From the NCBI RefSeq assembly GCF_002234675.1, contig NC_019859.2, forward strand, positions 10,567,983 to 10,631,982: 64,000 nucleotides of DNA, in the 5' to 3' direction. A model generated the notes under the pieces. It was not told the DNA's origin and did not search any database. It saw nothing but the letters and a program-made list of their open reading frames with translations. A program made the translations under genes and the position numbers. Positions 13,111 to 26,260 of the stretch are shown here, in pieces (positions within the stretch are counted from its first letter, which is position 1; each line of letters opens with the position of its first letter). This stretch comes from Oryzias latipes (taxonomy: Eukaryota; Chordata; Actinopteri; Beloniformes; Adrianichthyidae).

Positions 13111-16100
13111 TTTTTCAGTGTTGTGCTTTGTTAGGAGGTCTGGGTCAATTTAGTTCATTTTGATTTTGGAGCACATAGTGTTTGGAGTCTAAACTCAAGT
13201 GATGAATATTCTCATAATAGTAATATTAAGGTCAGATAAATCTTGGAATACCAGCAGATGTTGCTTTTAAAAACACATTTTTGATTGCTTGCACTGACAT
13301 GTTCCTTGATTACTGTAATTTTCACTCAGTCCCACACTCGTCAATCTACTGCTGTGAAAGCAAGAGCAGCTTTTGTTCACCACATACAAAATAATCAAAA
13401 TAAATGCATTCAAGAGCGAAAATATATCTGAACCTTTTTGGAAAAAGGATCTTGCATGATTAAAAATTGAATTTGTTGGTTTTATTTTACTGGACACATC
13501 AAATGATCAATGTTAGCTTTGATTCCAAGCCGGTTTGCTTCTCTGAGACGCCACATTCATTGACGCCCAGTGGATTTGTCCTGAATATCACTGGAGCTGT
13601 AAAGCTCAGACAAGAGGGGTGTCACATCCACTGTGCATGCATGCATATGTGCGCTTGCTCCATCCGTTCGCTTTGAAACAAACCCACCAAATGTTAAAGC
13701 TGACGCAGGGTGACAGTTGCACAGTAGTGCTGAGAGGAGTAATTCAATAATGAATGCTGTCTCTAATGTGGGAGTCTGGATGGATAAAATATACATGGGG
13801 AAAGAAGAGGCTGGTTGGGGGTGATGATATCACTGGAACACAGCGGGAGATCAGAGACAAGGATGGGGGGATGATATCTTATCGAACACTAGCTTAGTGT
13901 TTTTGAGCTTCTTATAAACAGCCTTTCCTAAACTTAAGCTTTTCGATTCTCTGGATTGGTTGTCTTTGATTTTGTTTATTCTCATAGTTCAATCATTAAG
14001 AAACAAATTATCACACAATGCTTAAGCTCCACCCTCAAATGGGGGGAGGGGAGGAGGATGCAGAGAGAAGAGAGTTGAGGACTGCTCTAGAGGGTCTTTT
14101 CTGTCACACTGTGACATCTGTTACCCAGCCGAACAGGTCAGAGGTCACATTCACTTCATGACAGCACATATGTGGATGTCGCACAACTCAGCACACACAA
14201 AAGTGGCTTAGACACACATGTGCAACCGTAACTGGGCAATCAACTTTAAAATTTGGTTGGCAACAAACAAAAGATTTATTGTCGACTAACACTTGGACTT
14301 AAAAACGGTGCAAAAGTCTAAGTCACCCACATTTGTTTCATCTTCTGATGTGATCCTAAACAGACGTTCAAGCTTTCTAAAGGTTCAGTATTAGAACTGC
14401 TTAAATGTAATTTACTCTGCGTGGGCAGAGCTGTGACAGCAGAGGGGTGTGAAACACTGTTACCTCTGGCGTACGTGACAAAGAGGACTTAAACACTGGA
14501 GGACACCAAGGCAACGTATCTGCTGTCTCCGTCTGCAGTTTTGTCACAGTCAGTATGAAATGGGAACCAGAGAAGGCTGCAGGCAGTAGGAGAAAAAAAA
14601 CACTCCTGAAGGTACAGGAGTGATAGGGAAACTGTGCGCAAAAGCAAAAAAAAAAGAGCAGAAACAGTAAAAGGTAATGCATTAAGACACTAATGCAAAC
14701 TAGTAGTAATTAATAGGTCAGATGTACAATGTTGACGTATCCAAATGTATTGGAAATCAAATATGCGCTATGTGTGTTTCAGATCTTTCCAGAATTTTTT
14801 ACATGTCACATTTTACCACTATACTTGTGGCGTAAAAATTTCTGTCAAATCATCTGTACAAATCAGCGAAAGCTGAATCACCGTGGCGACCTATGAAGGG
14901 AGATGCCAAAAAGTGAAAAACAGCATTAGCTAATATTTTCTATATATTTATATATTTTTTATATATGCATTTTTATAGATATTTTTCTATATATTCATAT
15001 ATTTATTTCTATATATATTTTCTATATAGTGCAGTCATTGTGCCTAAAAATATCCAAAAATGCAACAAGACTTCTTTACTAACTTTACTTTTTTGAGTAA
15101 ATACGATGGTTCAACTCCTTACTTAGTTACGGTACCTAATGTTTTAAATAGTTCCAATTTTCAAATGGAATGGCCTTCTGCAGTTTTCACAAAGGCAAGG
15201 TAAGATTATTTGTAAAGCACATTAATGTTCAATAAAAATACAAAGTGTTTACATTAAACATTTAAAGAAACATTAAAAAGAAATATTAAATGAGTTATTA
15301 TTATAATTTATTATTGTTGTTGTTGTTGTTATTATTATTCAATTGTATTATATGTCATATATAATATATTTTGTATATTGTATTTAAAGAAAGTTTTAAA
15401 AAAGAACAATTTAAAGTAAGCAGAGATAAAACCTGAGCTAATAGTCCACCTATGAGTCACACATGTGGGCCGAACTCTGTCAGAAATCATATATTACTCA
15501 CAAAATTTAAGGTTGTCTTTGGAAATTTTGATTTTTGAGTTGTTGCTTAGCACATGGAAACTAGTGGCCACATTTCACTCAGTTACAGTCTCCTTCTGTT
15601 GTCTTATGGCAGCATTGTGGAAAAATAAATAACACCAGAATGTCTGGGAATGTATCTGCTGCAATTCCCAGCATATGACAACATAGAGAGCAAGAAAAGT
15701 ATCAAACAGACACAGTATGCTGATAAAGCGCAGAATTTTATGATAGATTTTATGCCCTACAATCATTTCCCAAATAAATAGTTATTTACAAAAATACCAA
15801 CCCTAAGAAAGCATCATTATTTATGTAAAACAAGCAAATAATATTAATTATGAAGAAAATGTATGAGAAATGACCTATACATTTGGTAACATTTTACATT
15901 AAAAAAAGCACAATTATAAAAAAGCAAAATTAGAGTAACACACTCAAACAAATTTAATGAAAGAAATGGGGAAGAAAACACAGACTTTTTTGTCAATCCC
16001 TTTTTAAATCATGACCTAAATAGTCATCTTTCCTTATTACTAAACAATTCATGTTAAGAAGTTATGTAAATAAAACCTGAACCAGCATCATACTTTAAAT

Positions 16101-18444
16101 ATGCATGGCAAGGGCAATGAGTGCAATTTTTACAGTTTATAATAATAAGAAGAGAAGTGGAAAGGATTAAAAGCTCAAGGGGGGAAAATGTCTCCAGAGA
16201 GCACCAACAGCTGAAACATTTCAAGCACTCGGAAACTTGATGGAATCTTTGGTGGAAACTTGCACAGAACCCTTATGCTCAAATGCAATCTCACACTGTC
16301 TTTTGAGCACGCTTGAGACACTTTTCCAATTGTTGCCCGAGTTAAAGAAAGCTTTCAGCAAAAAGCAGCAAAGGAGCGTACATAACATCCAGTGATGAAG
16401 AAGGAGCCAAAGGATTCAGGCCTTTATACAATGACCTTGAAATTACTTTGAGTAATAGGAACTACAGATTCAAAAACAATCTTTTTGTTTTATTCAGAAA
16501 TAATCATAATCCTAATCCTCATGGGAGGGTAGGAATAAAGCTGCAAATCAGCACCATGGACAGAGACATTCACAGCGTAAATGTAAAAACAACCCACAAC
16601 TTTTAAGAAAGGAAGGAATTTTAAGTGTTTGTTTATATTTTTATACAGAGATGATTATAAATCATTACATCAATCATTTTAGACAGCTTTGTTATATTTT
16701 GTGTTATATTAATATTCATAATTTGTTAGTATAAAAAGCCTTTGAAGAAGTTAGTTGTGTTGGTGAAGTAGAACACCAGGCTTTCAGTCACGTTAACTTA
16801 GTTTAGATTAAACTAGAGGGAATTGTCAAATATTGTTGTAATAATTTCTTTGTTTTGCTAAGAAAAACTGTGTTGTGGGAGGTCATAATCAAATCAGAGT
16901 CCATAACTGAACAGACTAAACTATTTAGTAGCCACAACATATTAAATCAACCACTAATTCATCTGATACCACAGAAAAATGGAATACTGTTTTGACCCCA
17001 TTTTAGGTAAAATAGGCAAAAAAATGGAAGAACCCGTCACAAAGTCACAAAGTCACAAAGGAAAAACAGATTTTTCTATTACTTCAGATAAGTTAAAAAA
17101 TAATACAGGGTTAATGCTGTCGCTGTGTGTCTTAATAAAGCACTGAGAGCCTGAACCAGTATCAGTCAGTGGTTCGCCGTGCTTTCCTGGCAGTTGATTT
17201 TAGACTGAAGTGTTAGACGTCAGGCAGTGCTCTGCTCTCAACCTCCTCGCCTCCCTGATCCATACGGGGCACTGAGGTGGTAGCACAGCTCAACTGCTGC
17301 TGAGCTTTTATTGCATAGCTCACTGGTGCAGGAGATTGGCCGGCAGAGAAGCTCGATGAGTGAAAAACACTGAAAGCGAGCTGAAACATGCTTTCTGAGG
17401 GCAGGCTTTCAATGCGTTGAAACGCCATTTGACCATAGCCTCCATTGAAAAGACTGCAGGGGCGTTTGTTGAGATCTTAAAATATTTTTTCCCCTCAACT
17501 GTTATTCAGTTCCAAGAATGTCTACATTTATTTATTTGTGCCATGATTTCTACATTAATACTAAGTCCTTGTCAAAAATATTGAAATAAATAATTATTTT
17601 TAATGCTTTTTCCTAATTTCTGGTTTGATAAAGAGGATGTTTTATAAAAACAAAAAATATTAGAAAAATTTACTTGATTATGTAACTTGCACTACATAAT
17701 GGCTTTGTGAGGTTGAAACATGAATTAAAATAACAAGCAAAACAGAACCACTTTACTTTAAGAAATTAGCAAAATGTTCAATTTTTTTCTGCTTATTGTC
17801 AGTTCGGAAAAAAACTTGAAAGATTTTGCAGTTTAGGAGCTAAATCAGAATCAAGCCACAAACAATTTTTGTACCATACTTGGATGAGCATTACATAAAA
17901 TGAAAGCAAAAAAAAGAAATAAAAATTATTTTTCTAGTCCTTTAAAGCAAAACTATTACCAAATTTTAAAAGGTAAACAAAAACAACCCATTAGGAAAAC
18001 AGCTCAAATTTGCAGGTTTCTGGTGCTAAACTCCCAGAAATTCATTAATACTTCAGTTGTTATAAATTTAGACCAAAAAATATCTAAGATATGTAATTTA
18101 AAAACAAACTGAATTCCATCTCTGTGGCGCATGTGGCTCTAAAAAATTACAAACAATTTAGAAAACTAAATTGCCAAATGCCTTTTAAAATAGCATCAAA
18201 TTACAAATTGAATTGTCAATTGAAAATTGAATATTTAGTTAAATTATGGATAAAAAACTTCTATAAAATAATCTTAGTTTAGGAAAAAATATCTCTTAGA
18301 ATGAGAATTCGTGACCATTTTTCTTAACTCATTGGAAGTTTTTTTTTGTTTCTTTGTTTCTTTAAAGATTTTTTTTTCTTTTATTTACATTTTTTTACCT
18401 GTTTCTAGGGGGCCTGTTTATATAGTCAGACTCGGTGAAATATA
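13111..18444. other. No gene recognised
   Basis: Mostly AT-rich. Three tandem GTCACAAA units occur at 17036-17060. The segment 17213-17430 is more GC-rich with an open minus frame but has neither splice sites nor a known domain. Confidence 0.4.
14935..15030. repeat. (TA)/(TATATT) AT-rich simple repeat
   Basis: TTTTCTATATATTTATATATTT-type imperfect repeats with no coding content. Confidence 0.8.
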
Positions 18445-18522
18445 CAGTACAGACCAAAAGTTTGGACACACCTTCTCATTCACATGAATGGGAAGGTATG
18501 TCCAAACTTTTGGTCTGTACTG
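18445..18522. mobile_element. Short palindromic Tc1/mariner-type MITE
   Basis: Near-perfect inverted repeat: CAGTACAGACCAAAAGTTTG on the left and its complement on the right, with arms of about 35 bp that almost meet in the middle. TA precedes the left end. The copy is essentially two terminal repeats fused with no interior. Confidence 0.8.
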
Positions 18523-18698
18523 TTAAAAAATCTGTCAAATCAGCAATTTAAAATGTATTTTTTTTAAAAAGTCAGCCTTAAAATGTTGTACACCTCAACA
18601 AGAGTTTATTAAAAATACATCGTAGGTGCACAATATTTGTCTGTATATCCAGAAGAATCTACTGAGGAAAATATATAAATACATAAAGTAAAACTCAC

Positions 18699-18733
18699 CC
18701 ACTGCTACTTTTCCGGGGCAGAGGTAGATCCTT
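18699..18733 (-). CDS. 35-nt internal exon, likely exon 2 of the same gene
   Basis: Bounded by a textbook acceptor (TTTCTCTTTCTTTCCAG) and donor (AGTGG|GTGAGTTTT). In the frame set by the exon at 30179-30217 it reads KDLPLPRKSSS plus two bases of a Gly codon, with no stop; the next exon must enter at that phase. Ser/Lys-rich composition suggests a disordered or phosphorylated segment. No clear third exon was found between here and position 1. Confidence 0.5.
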
Positions 18734-19744
18734 CTGGAAAGAAAGAGAAATCAAGAAAAGAAGAGAGGAGAGATCAGTCAGATAATCTGGGTCACATCAC
18801 TGTTGTACATCATGAAATGTCTCTATGGAGTAAATCTGTCTATAGATTTACTAAAATAAATCCTACAGTAAAACTAAAATGTTAAAAATTAGCAGTTTCA
18901 TGAAGGACAGACACATCACATAAACCAGCTTTCCTTGAAATTGCAAAAAAAAAAAAGATCGAAACAAATCTGATGAAATGATTTGTCCTGTTATGCCCTC
19001 TGCTTCATTTCTTCAGTTCATTGTGGTGTCGCCTTGGTGATTCTCTATGCTTATGAGTGAAAAGCAGTTTGAAAACAGATCCCTGCAAAGTGCTGAGAGG
19101 CTTCAGAGCTTAAAGAATCACCAGCTTGATGGTAGACAAGAATCAATATAAAATTTGTTGCAGCTATATTTATGACACTGGGAAGCAACAGGAAGATCCG
19201 TGATGTGATTATCAGCTGCGATAAATCCGTGCACCGTTTGTTGTCCGTCTATTATCAATTTAAACCATTTAAAAAGCAGTCTAGGGGAGCTCAGGTTGCC
19301 GTTGGTTCCTTTTGTCAGCCTGTCCATTTATAGCTCTTCCTGGACAATTTTCTACCTCTCAATTGTTCGGTAAAAATATAAGTTACCTGTTAAATTGAGG
19401 TTGAAAAATACAAACATAAAGCAAATAATTGTTTCCTTTCTTCTCTTGCTCTATCTTGGTGTTTTAATAGGTAACCTGCAGCCTCAAACCCAAAGACATC
19501 TGATGAAATGAAAATGACTTGACAGCAAGAGTGGACATCTTTCATATGTTAGAAAGAATTTGTCCCCCCAATTAAAAAAAAGTGTGAATAAAACCCTTTT
19601 GCAGTGCAAAAGCCTAAAAAACTAAAAGAGTTTAATAGTAATTGAAAGAAAATGTTTTGGTTGACTTTTTACAAAATCTAAAGCAATGGGCCAAACTTAA
19701 ATACTCCTTCAAATGCAGTAATTAATGCTCTAATATTAAAATGG

Positions 19745-19998
19745 TAAATTGCATACATTCATAGAGCGTTTAAGCCCTTCTTAAAGGTAGTAAAGGTAGA
19801 AGAAAGTGCTTTACAGGCACACTGATGGCGGTTCTGTTGCTGAACACTGGCGCCAACCTATACCCACCAGGAGCAATGTGGGGTTCAGTGTCTTGCATAA
19901 TGATACTTTTGACACATGGGCAGGCAGGGCAGGAAACCAAACCTGCAATCTTCAAATCAGAGGTCAACCGCTTAACCTCTGCACCATGGCCGCTCCAA
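19745..19998. repeat. Interspersed fish repeat with tRNA-like end
   Basis: Reads AGCGTTTAAGCCCTTC ... ACACTGATGGCGGTTCTG ... GGTTCAGTGTCTTGCATAAT ... CTCTGCACCATGGCCGC, matching a repeat class very common in teleost genomes. The two plus-strand frames across it are not genes. Confidence 0.6.
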
Positions 19999-20379
19999 TT
20001 TTCCCCAACTTTTGCAAAATATTGAGTCTGACAAGCAAATTACCTTTGAAATGTGTATTTCATTTTTTGTGATGAGCTTTGCCCTTGTCTAACTTCTCTT
20101 CTTCAACTCTAGGGCCACAAAATATTGAACTAATTTGCTTTGATCCTGTGAGATACCGCATGTCTTCTCAAACATCCTTAAAATGAACCAGAACAGCTTT
20201 AGATCCCTGTGCAGCCTATACCCACAATGAAAAGTATAATTAAGGATTTTACTAATCATCTAATGGAAATGTCCATGCTTGTTCTTTCAATACTAAAAAG
20301 CCTCTGTATGCTAAGGATGCTGGGAATTGTTTTCAAACTTTGAAAAGGGGGTATTCTAAAGTCACATAAAATGTGTCTC

Positions 20380-20754
20380 AAAGACCTATTAAGATGAGAA
20401 TCATGTTTTTAACATGTTGATGTGGAATTTTTTTGATGATCAAAGAAATTTGAGAGATAAATTGCATTTTTAAGTATTTATATTCAAATTCAAATTGTGA
20501 ACCAGGAGGAGACAATTTGAAAAAGAGCTTATCTGTGACATAGAAAATACACTGAGCTCCCTGCTCTGAGCTCCCTGCTCTTCACCAAGAGTCCCGCCCA
20601 CAACTCAGGTGAATTTCTAACAAAATACTGCAGAAACTCTATCCAATAAATCGACAAGTTTTAAAAAAAAATCTTGGCTAGAAAAAGGCATAATCATAAC
20701 TAAAAGACCACTGCTTTTAAAATAGCTCAAAAGATGATTGGAGTGGGTCTTTTG
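20380..20754 (-). repeat. 570-bp-family element, partial copy
   Basis: Starts AAAGACCTATTAAGATG and ends GATTGGAGTGGGTCTTTT. It holds the CCCGCCCACAACTCAGG block and an extra 14-bp tandem duplication (GAGCTCCCTGCTCT twice, near 20554-20581). Confidence 0.65.
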
Positions 20755-21170
20755 AAAAGCATGTTGAAAGGCTGTGAAGAGGGTTGTTTAAAACTTTAAA
20801 TGAATTTCAGGCAACACCTTTAACTGCAGAGGAATTGTGAAAGAAAACTATCATGTGGTTACCACTACTAGCAAAATGTGCAATTACAGATGCTGGAAAA
20901 GCTACAAGTCAAATCTCCCACTTTTTTTCCTGAATCAGGCGAAGGGTTTCAATGAAACAGCTTGATACCACAAACACATTTAAGTCATAGTCTTTCTCAG
21001 CACTTCTTGCTCTAATAAGCATGTCAATAATGTCAAATGAGAAAAATAAACTTTTTATTAAGTCGAAAAGGGGGGAAAAGTGTGTAGCTGAATTTTTTTT
21101 AGGAAATCAACACACATCTTCAAGAGGAAGTGAGTGGTCAGAGTGACTCACAGGGAGCCCCAAAGGAGCT

Positions 21171-21260
21171 GTGTGTGTGTGTGTGTGGGGGTGTGTGGGT
21201 GTGTGGGTGTGTGTGTGTGCGTGTGTGTGCGTGTGTGTGCGTGTGTGGACGTGTGTGAGA
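21171..21260 (+). repeat. (GT)n-type microsatellite
   Basis: Dominated by TGTGTG with interspersed GGG and GC units; the plus frame through it (Cys/Val repeats) is not a gene. Confidence 0.9.
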
Positions 21261-22832
21261 TAAGGCTGGCTAATGGATCAGACCTCCACCACCTGATCCC
21301 TCTCACTGTCTATCCAGTGGACAGCTTGTGTCTGATCTGCTATCTACTCATCCCAGCATTTTTGATTTTTTTTTAATATAGTATTTGTTTTTTGTTTTTA
21401 ATTAATTCAGATTGATAAGATTTCCAACATCATAAAAACTGTCCTCCCTGTAATTTTGAGGGGAAACGTGTGGAAACATGCAGCTGAATTTAAACTGAGC
21501 CATGAAAAACAACCGTAACAATATTTCATTATTATTTTCAAACATTACTTAATAAACTGTAAATAAAAAGGCAGAACCCATTAAATGAGTTGCATTGAAA
21601 CAGAATTAGGGATGCACTGCCAGAATAAGAGCCTTGTGTAATTTTCATCCTCTTTTTTATAATTTTCTTCCTCTTTTTGATTTTCATCTCACATTTCAAA
21701 CTGTCCATCAGTGATATAAATTGTCTTTAGGTAATTCAAGCTGACAAAAATAATCCTCTAATAAAACTGGGATGAGCAGAAAGTGGATTTCCTTACTAAT
21801 CTGCGTGTGGTCGTGTAACAAACTAGCAGGACCGAGTGACCTCCTCTTGTTTCCCGTGACAGCTGGGTTTGGGAGCAGCAGATCACCATGATCCTCCACA
21901 GGATAAAGCAGGTTTATTATAGCTCTAAAAGTGTTTGTAGGTTCTGCTAATGGATCTTCACATTGCTAATAAGTTTGGTGATTCTAGTTTCTATTTTTTC
22001 AGTTTAACGGCCGTGACTTGATGAAAAGAGCTTTAGAGTGTGTTTATTGGTTTTGGGAACGTTTTTTGTCCACTTTAACAGATGTGAAAGATCACCTGAA
22101 CTCTGACAGACAAAACAAATGAGTAGTTTGCCTAAATGCAAGGGTTCCAGTTCAGACAGAGCATAACATAGATTAAAAAGTGGAATTGAATCAAGGGAAA
22201 TAAGTGTCATAGAAGAGGTGAATATTAAGCGCAGAAATAAAAATAGCCCTGTATAAAAGCACAAATTGTCAGTGGAATGGAAAACGTCTTGATGTAGTTT
22301 GGTGTCGTGAGCAGGTGAGACTTTTATTAATGTAAAAAAAATAGAGGACTGGCAAGTCAAGACAACTTTTGTGTTTATGATTTTTCCCGCCTTCATCAGT
22401 GGTCAGAGCATCGCCCCCTACAGAGCATCTGTTGTAACAGCATAACATTTTCTCGAGGTGCGGTCTGCCAAAGTACATTAAAAAAAAATCTGAAGTAATT
22501 TTTGTCCATTACGAAGAAAAATCATATAGACATGATAACAGACATGATATAGACTACAATACTTTGTCCTGACAGAATTATTTTAAATTTGTGCAGTTTT
22601 TTGCCTGTAAAAGGCCAACAGGAAACCACAAAAGATTAAGTTTATGCACACTAAATTGGGACGCTTCCATTTCTACTTTAAGCCCCTCAATACTCAGACT
22701 ATTCTTAGTTATAAAAAAAAACAGTTTCCAGAATTCAGGGATTTCAGTGAGGCTCTTTTTCCAAAATTATTCCAGCCCAGATTTACTGCCTTGATGAGCA
22801 CTTTTCTCTTCCTGAAACCCCTGTGACATCAG

Positions 22833-22937
22833 ATGGACATGTTAAAGCAGAGCCAAACGGTGGACACAGCCATGAGTGACAAAATCAGGCAAGCAGAGCT
22901 GGATCTTCTGCAACGAAGACACTCTTCCCCCTTGTGA
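22833..22937 (+). other. Possible terminal coding exon, plus strand
   Basis: After an acceptor-like CCTGTGACATCAG the frame reads 34 charged, helix-prone codons (MDMLKQSQTVDTAMSDKIRQ then AELDLLQRRHSSPL) to TGA. An in-frame stop lies six bases before the acceptor, so it could only be a spliced exon. No partner exon is recognised, so this is speculative. Confidence 0.2.
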
Positions 22938-23398
22938 TTAGCAGATTGGAAGCTGGCATTCTGCCCAGAGATAAATATTGGACCAATAATTATGGCGTGT
23001 GTCAATAACACTCCTACCTCACAAAAGGCGAGAGGGAAGCAGAGCCACTTTCTTTGTGAATATGAGTGCGTAGTAATAAAGGTTAAATGCTCAACAGGCA
23101 GCTATAGTTGATGAGGAGGACACAGTAATCTTTACGTGAGATGAAAACAACTTCCATCAACAAGATGCAACACAACACTAAATGCAGCTGCGGTTGAATA
23201 AAGGTCCCTGAATGGAGACAATTATTCGACAACTAATCTTTGCAGCTAGATGTACTATTTTTAAGTGAGCCGGAGTTAATGCTTTATAGCTTCATCCCTC
23301 TGACAACCAGTTAGAATAAAGCCAGGATTTATAAAAGACTGTATGACCAATTAGGGTTTTCTTCTTCTTTTTTTTTTAAATGCTTCAATCATGGAACG

Positions 23399-23399
<1 letters not shown>

Positions 23400-23441
<42 letters not shown>
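23400..23441 (+). repeat. (ATT)n microsatellite
   Basis: Thirteen or so uninterrupted ATT units. Confidence 0.9.
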
Positions 23442-23442
<1 letters not shown>

Positions 23443-23577
23443 ATTAATATTATTGCAACACTCCTTTGCAGCCTTTAAAGCAGAACTCAAATGGCAAAAA
23501 AAAAAAAAAAAGTTTTCTTAAAGTAAGATCAGACAATAGCAGTGACGCAGCGACCACGATCCCTGCCAGACCATAGG

Positions 23578-24022
23578 CAGGGGTGTCAAACTTATTTTCA
23601 CTGAGGGCCACATCAGCATAGTGGTTGTCCTCAAAGGGCCAGATATAACTTATACATGTAACTAAATGTACTGAAAAATAAATGTGACTACTCCTTAATG
23701 TTAAATAACTCATTATTTATTTACTATAACTTATTAAAGTGACAATTACAGTTGCATAGAAAAACATATGTTTGCTTGTTACTCTAACATAAATCCTTTT
23801 ACATTTGATTCTGTCAGGTTAGGTTATATGGACAGTGTTTAAGTCCTAATATATAGTCGCCCGATCCGATATTTCAAGTCCAATTTCCCCTAAATATTAA
23901 TAAATACACACAAATTTTTATTTTTTATTTTAAGAAATTAAAAACTTTAATGCTTTCGCGGGCCACATAAAATGACATGGCAGGCCACATTTGGCCAGCG
24001 CGCCTTGAGTTTGACACATGTG
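23578..24022. mobile_element. Non-autonomous hAT element with target-site duplication
   Basis: Termini CAGGGGTGTCAAACTT and AGTTTGACACATGTG are inverted, typical of hAT elements, and the 445 bp copy is flanked on both sides by CCATAGG (23571-23577 and 24023-24029). The interior carries 'GGGCCACAT...' blocks near both ends. No transposase. Confidence 0.85.
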
Positions 24023-24279
24023 CCATAGGCTGTATCCGAGGACTGGACTGAATGACTCCTCCCCCTTGGGTTCCAAACAGGAAGTACCCGCTGGTTACAA
24101 GAAGCCAAAATCCCATAGACTTCTATTGAGAAATAAACTGTTATTATTCAGTCATTTTATTTGTCAGAATAACCATTCTTGCTTTGCTGCCTGTTTTTAA
24201 CATGTTGTTTGGTAATCTGTTTTTTCTTCTCGCCATTATTGTTGCACCATGTTGGGGTTGTAAGTAGATGTAAGATAGC

Positions 24280-24440
24280 AGGAAAGTCTGAAAACAAAGG
24301 GATCGTGGGAAATAAAGGGGGGCTTGCTTCCACACCAACAGTTCCGCCCACAACTCAGAAGTGAATTTTAAATGAACTACTGCGGCTCTGCAGAAACTAT
24401 GACCTAGAAATCGTGAAAGTTTTTTTTTTTAATTTGTCTA
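24280..24440 (-). repeat. 570-bp-family element, short fragment
   Basis: Shares TTCCGCCCACAACTCAGAAG and ACTACTGCGGCTCTGCAGAA with the other copies. It is cut off on the right where the GGCTGGGTTGATAAAAT element begins. Confidence 0.55.
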
Positions 24441-24454
24441 AACACTAGGGCTGG

Positions 24455-25205
24455 GTTGATAAAATTAATTATCAATCTTAATAAATCCAAGCTTAAAAAA
24501 TCAATAATCGATCACTAATAGTTGAGATCGAACTTTTATGCCTTTACTTTCCCGGTGACCAGCAGCAAAAGCCAAATTTCGCTAGTGTGATGCTAATGTA
24601 TCATGGAATTTCCCATAGGACGGCTAATGCTAACCCTCGTTCAACTTACACATTCATTGCTGACTAAATAAACAGCTTTATAAACAGACAGGCATGAATT
24701 TTCCAAACTATTTTTAAGGAAACATTTTTTAAAGTAGTATGTGGTCTGAGGCACAGTTTTTTTGCTTAAATCTTCTAAAATAAAGTGTCATGGTATGGCG
24801 CAAGCTCCCCCTAGTGGTCAAACGGAAATGCCCTGTAACCTTTGTGCTATCCTAGGCACTTTAACGTTGGGAGTTGGGTCATCTAGACCCACTAGACAGT
24901 GCTCTGAACCTTTTTTCTTCAATGATTTGTGATCTTCACTGGTGTCCATGGATTACATGAAATCTTTCCACCTTGATCCACCTTTGTCATGGTAGGGAGA
25001 ACACGTCAATGTCAGGGTGGGGTCATCTAAGATAGCACAAGGGCTAGAAGAGGCAGAACATAATGATCTGCACATTTTTCATAAAACTGTATAGTGTTAA
25101 CAATCTCGATCGTTTATTATTTCACTAATATTTACAGTATGTGATTGATATTGATTCATTGATCAATAAAGAAATTCTGATTCTGATATCAAAACATATA
25201 TAGAT
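24455..25205. repeat. GGCTGGGTTGATAAAAT repeat, copy 1, with insertions
   Basis: Shares GGCTGGGTTGATAAAAT, GGAATTTCCCATAGGAC, AATAAAGTGT and AGAAGAGGCAGAACAT with copy 2 at 45906-46378. It is interrupted by the piggyBac-type MITE at 24836-25045, and a short AATAAAGAAATTCTGATTCT tract near 25162-25181 resembles a LINE tail. Confidence 0.6.
24836..25045 (+). mobile_element. piggyBac-type MITE, copy A
   Basis: About 210 bp, ends TAACCTTTGTGCTATCCTAG and GATAGCACAAGGGCT, interior TGGTGTCCATGGATTACATG. Inserted in the repeat at 24455-25205. The flanking TTAA has decayed. Confidence 0.7.
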
Positions 25206-26260
25206 TGTTAATGTATTTCTATATAAATATGTCTAGAAGTGTCAACTGTGTAAATTCAAAATAAAATAAAATCAAATTGAATTAAATGGATTGAAAAAAC
25301 ATGACTTTAACCTATAGTCAGGAAAGCAAAGATAAAATATTCTTTTGGGTTGCTAACTTAAATCCAAACATCAATAACTTGCCAGTCAAACAAGAATGAC
25401 TGAAAAATAAACAAGTACATCCAATTAGGTTTTTAAATAAATAGAGCAATCTGCTGTGAAATAATGCAGATTTAAAGCCAGCAAAAAAAGGAAAACCCAT
25501 GGGAAAGCAGAGGTCTTTTGTGTTGTATAAATGAACGATAATTCACTAAAGAAGACTGCAGATTATAAATGCCAGTCATCTTTTAACCATGGATAGAATG
25601 TTTTTTACTGCTGAGCTCCTCAGACAGAAAGGAAGTGATTAAGAGAAGAGCCACTCTGGCATCAAGGAACTTTCAAAGAAGTGCATCATGTCATTTCTGA
25701 GGAAATCTATAAAACTGCTTATTGGAAAGGGAGGTTAAAGTCATTCATCGCTGAGCACAGATGGGCAGAAGTTTGCCCCGCTTGCCATGCTGAATGCAAA
25801 CTGTCTAAATAGATGCTACAACCACAACAATTGGGACGTTACAAACATGAAAATGAAAAAGATACCTGACTACAACAGCTCATAGAAAATGATTAACTGC
25901 TGGTCCTTCCAACATTTAGATTTCTTCAAAATTTTGGTCTTCGTTCCACCTTTGTTGTCAAAGAATCTGAACACTTCTGTCCTGATCCCTGTTTTTGCCA
26001 ATGCACAAGTCACTACAATGTGACCTCATATGGTACTGTTGCATATGTCTACCCCCGCCTAAATCAAGGTTGTTCATCAGACATCTTTAAGATATGGCCA
26101 ACATACCTTTTTTTCACGCAAGTAAACTTTTGGTTTCAAATGAAGCCGCTGTTCTCAGCAAAAACGTGTGCACTTTTTCAAAATACATTATAAGAAATGA
26201 ATAGTTCCGAAGTCTAAACTTTCTTTGTTCTGGTAAGTTTTGTGCTTGTCTCTGCTGTTT
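25206..26260. other. No gene recognised
   Basis: An AATAAAATAAAATCAAATTG tract near 25260 looks like another LINE tail. The rest is unique-looking AT-rich sequence. Confidence 0.35.

Larger units (their letters stand above)
20755..23399. other. No gene proven
   Basis: AT-rich apart from the GT microsatellite and the possible plus-strand exon at 22833. The 22820-23340 stretch is less repetitive and carries several ACAA(A/T) motifs, so it may be conserved. Confidence 0.35.

Noticed and set aside
21134..21376. Cys/Val-rich 80-codon plus frame
   Set aside because: Translation of a GT microsatellite.
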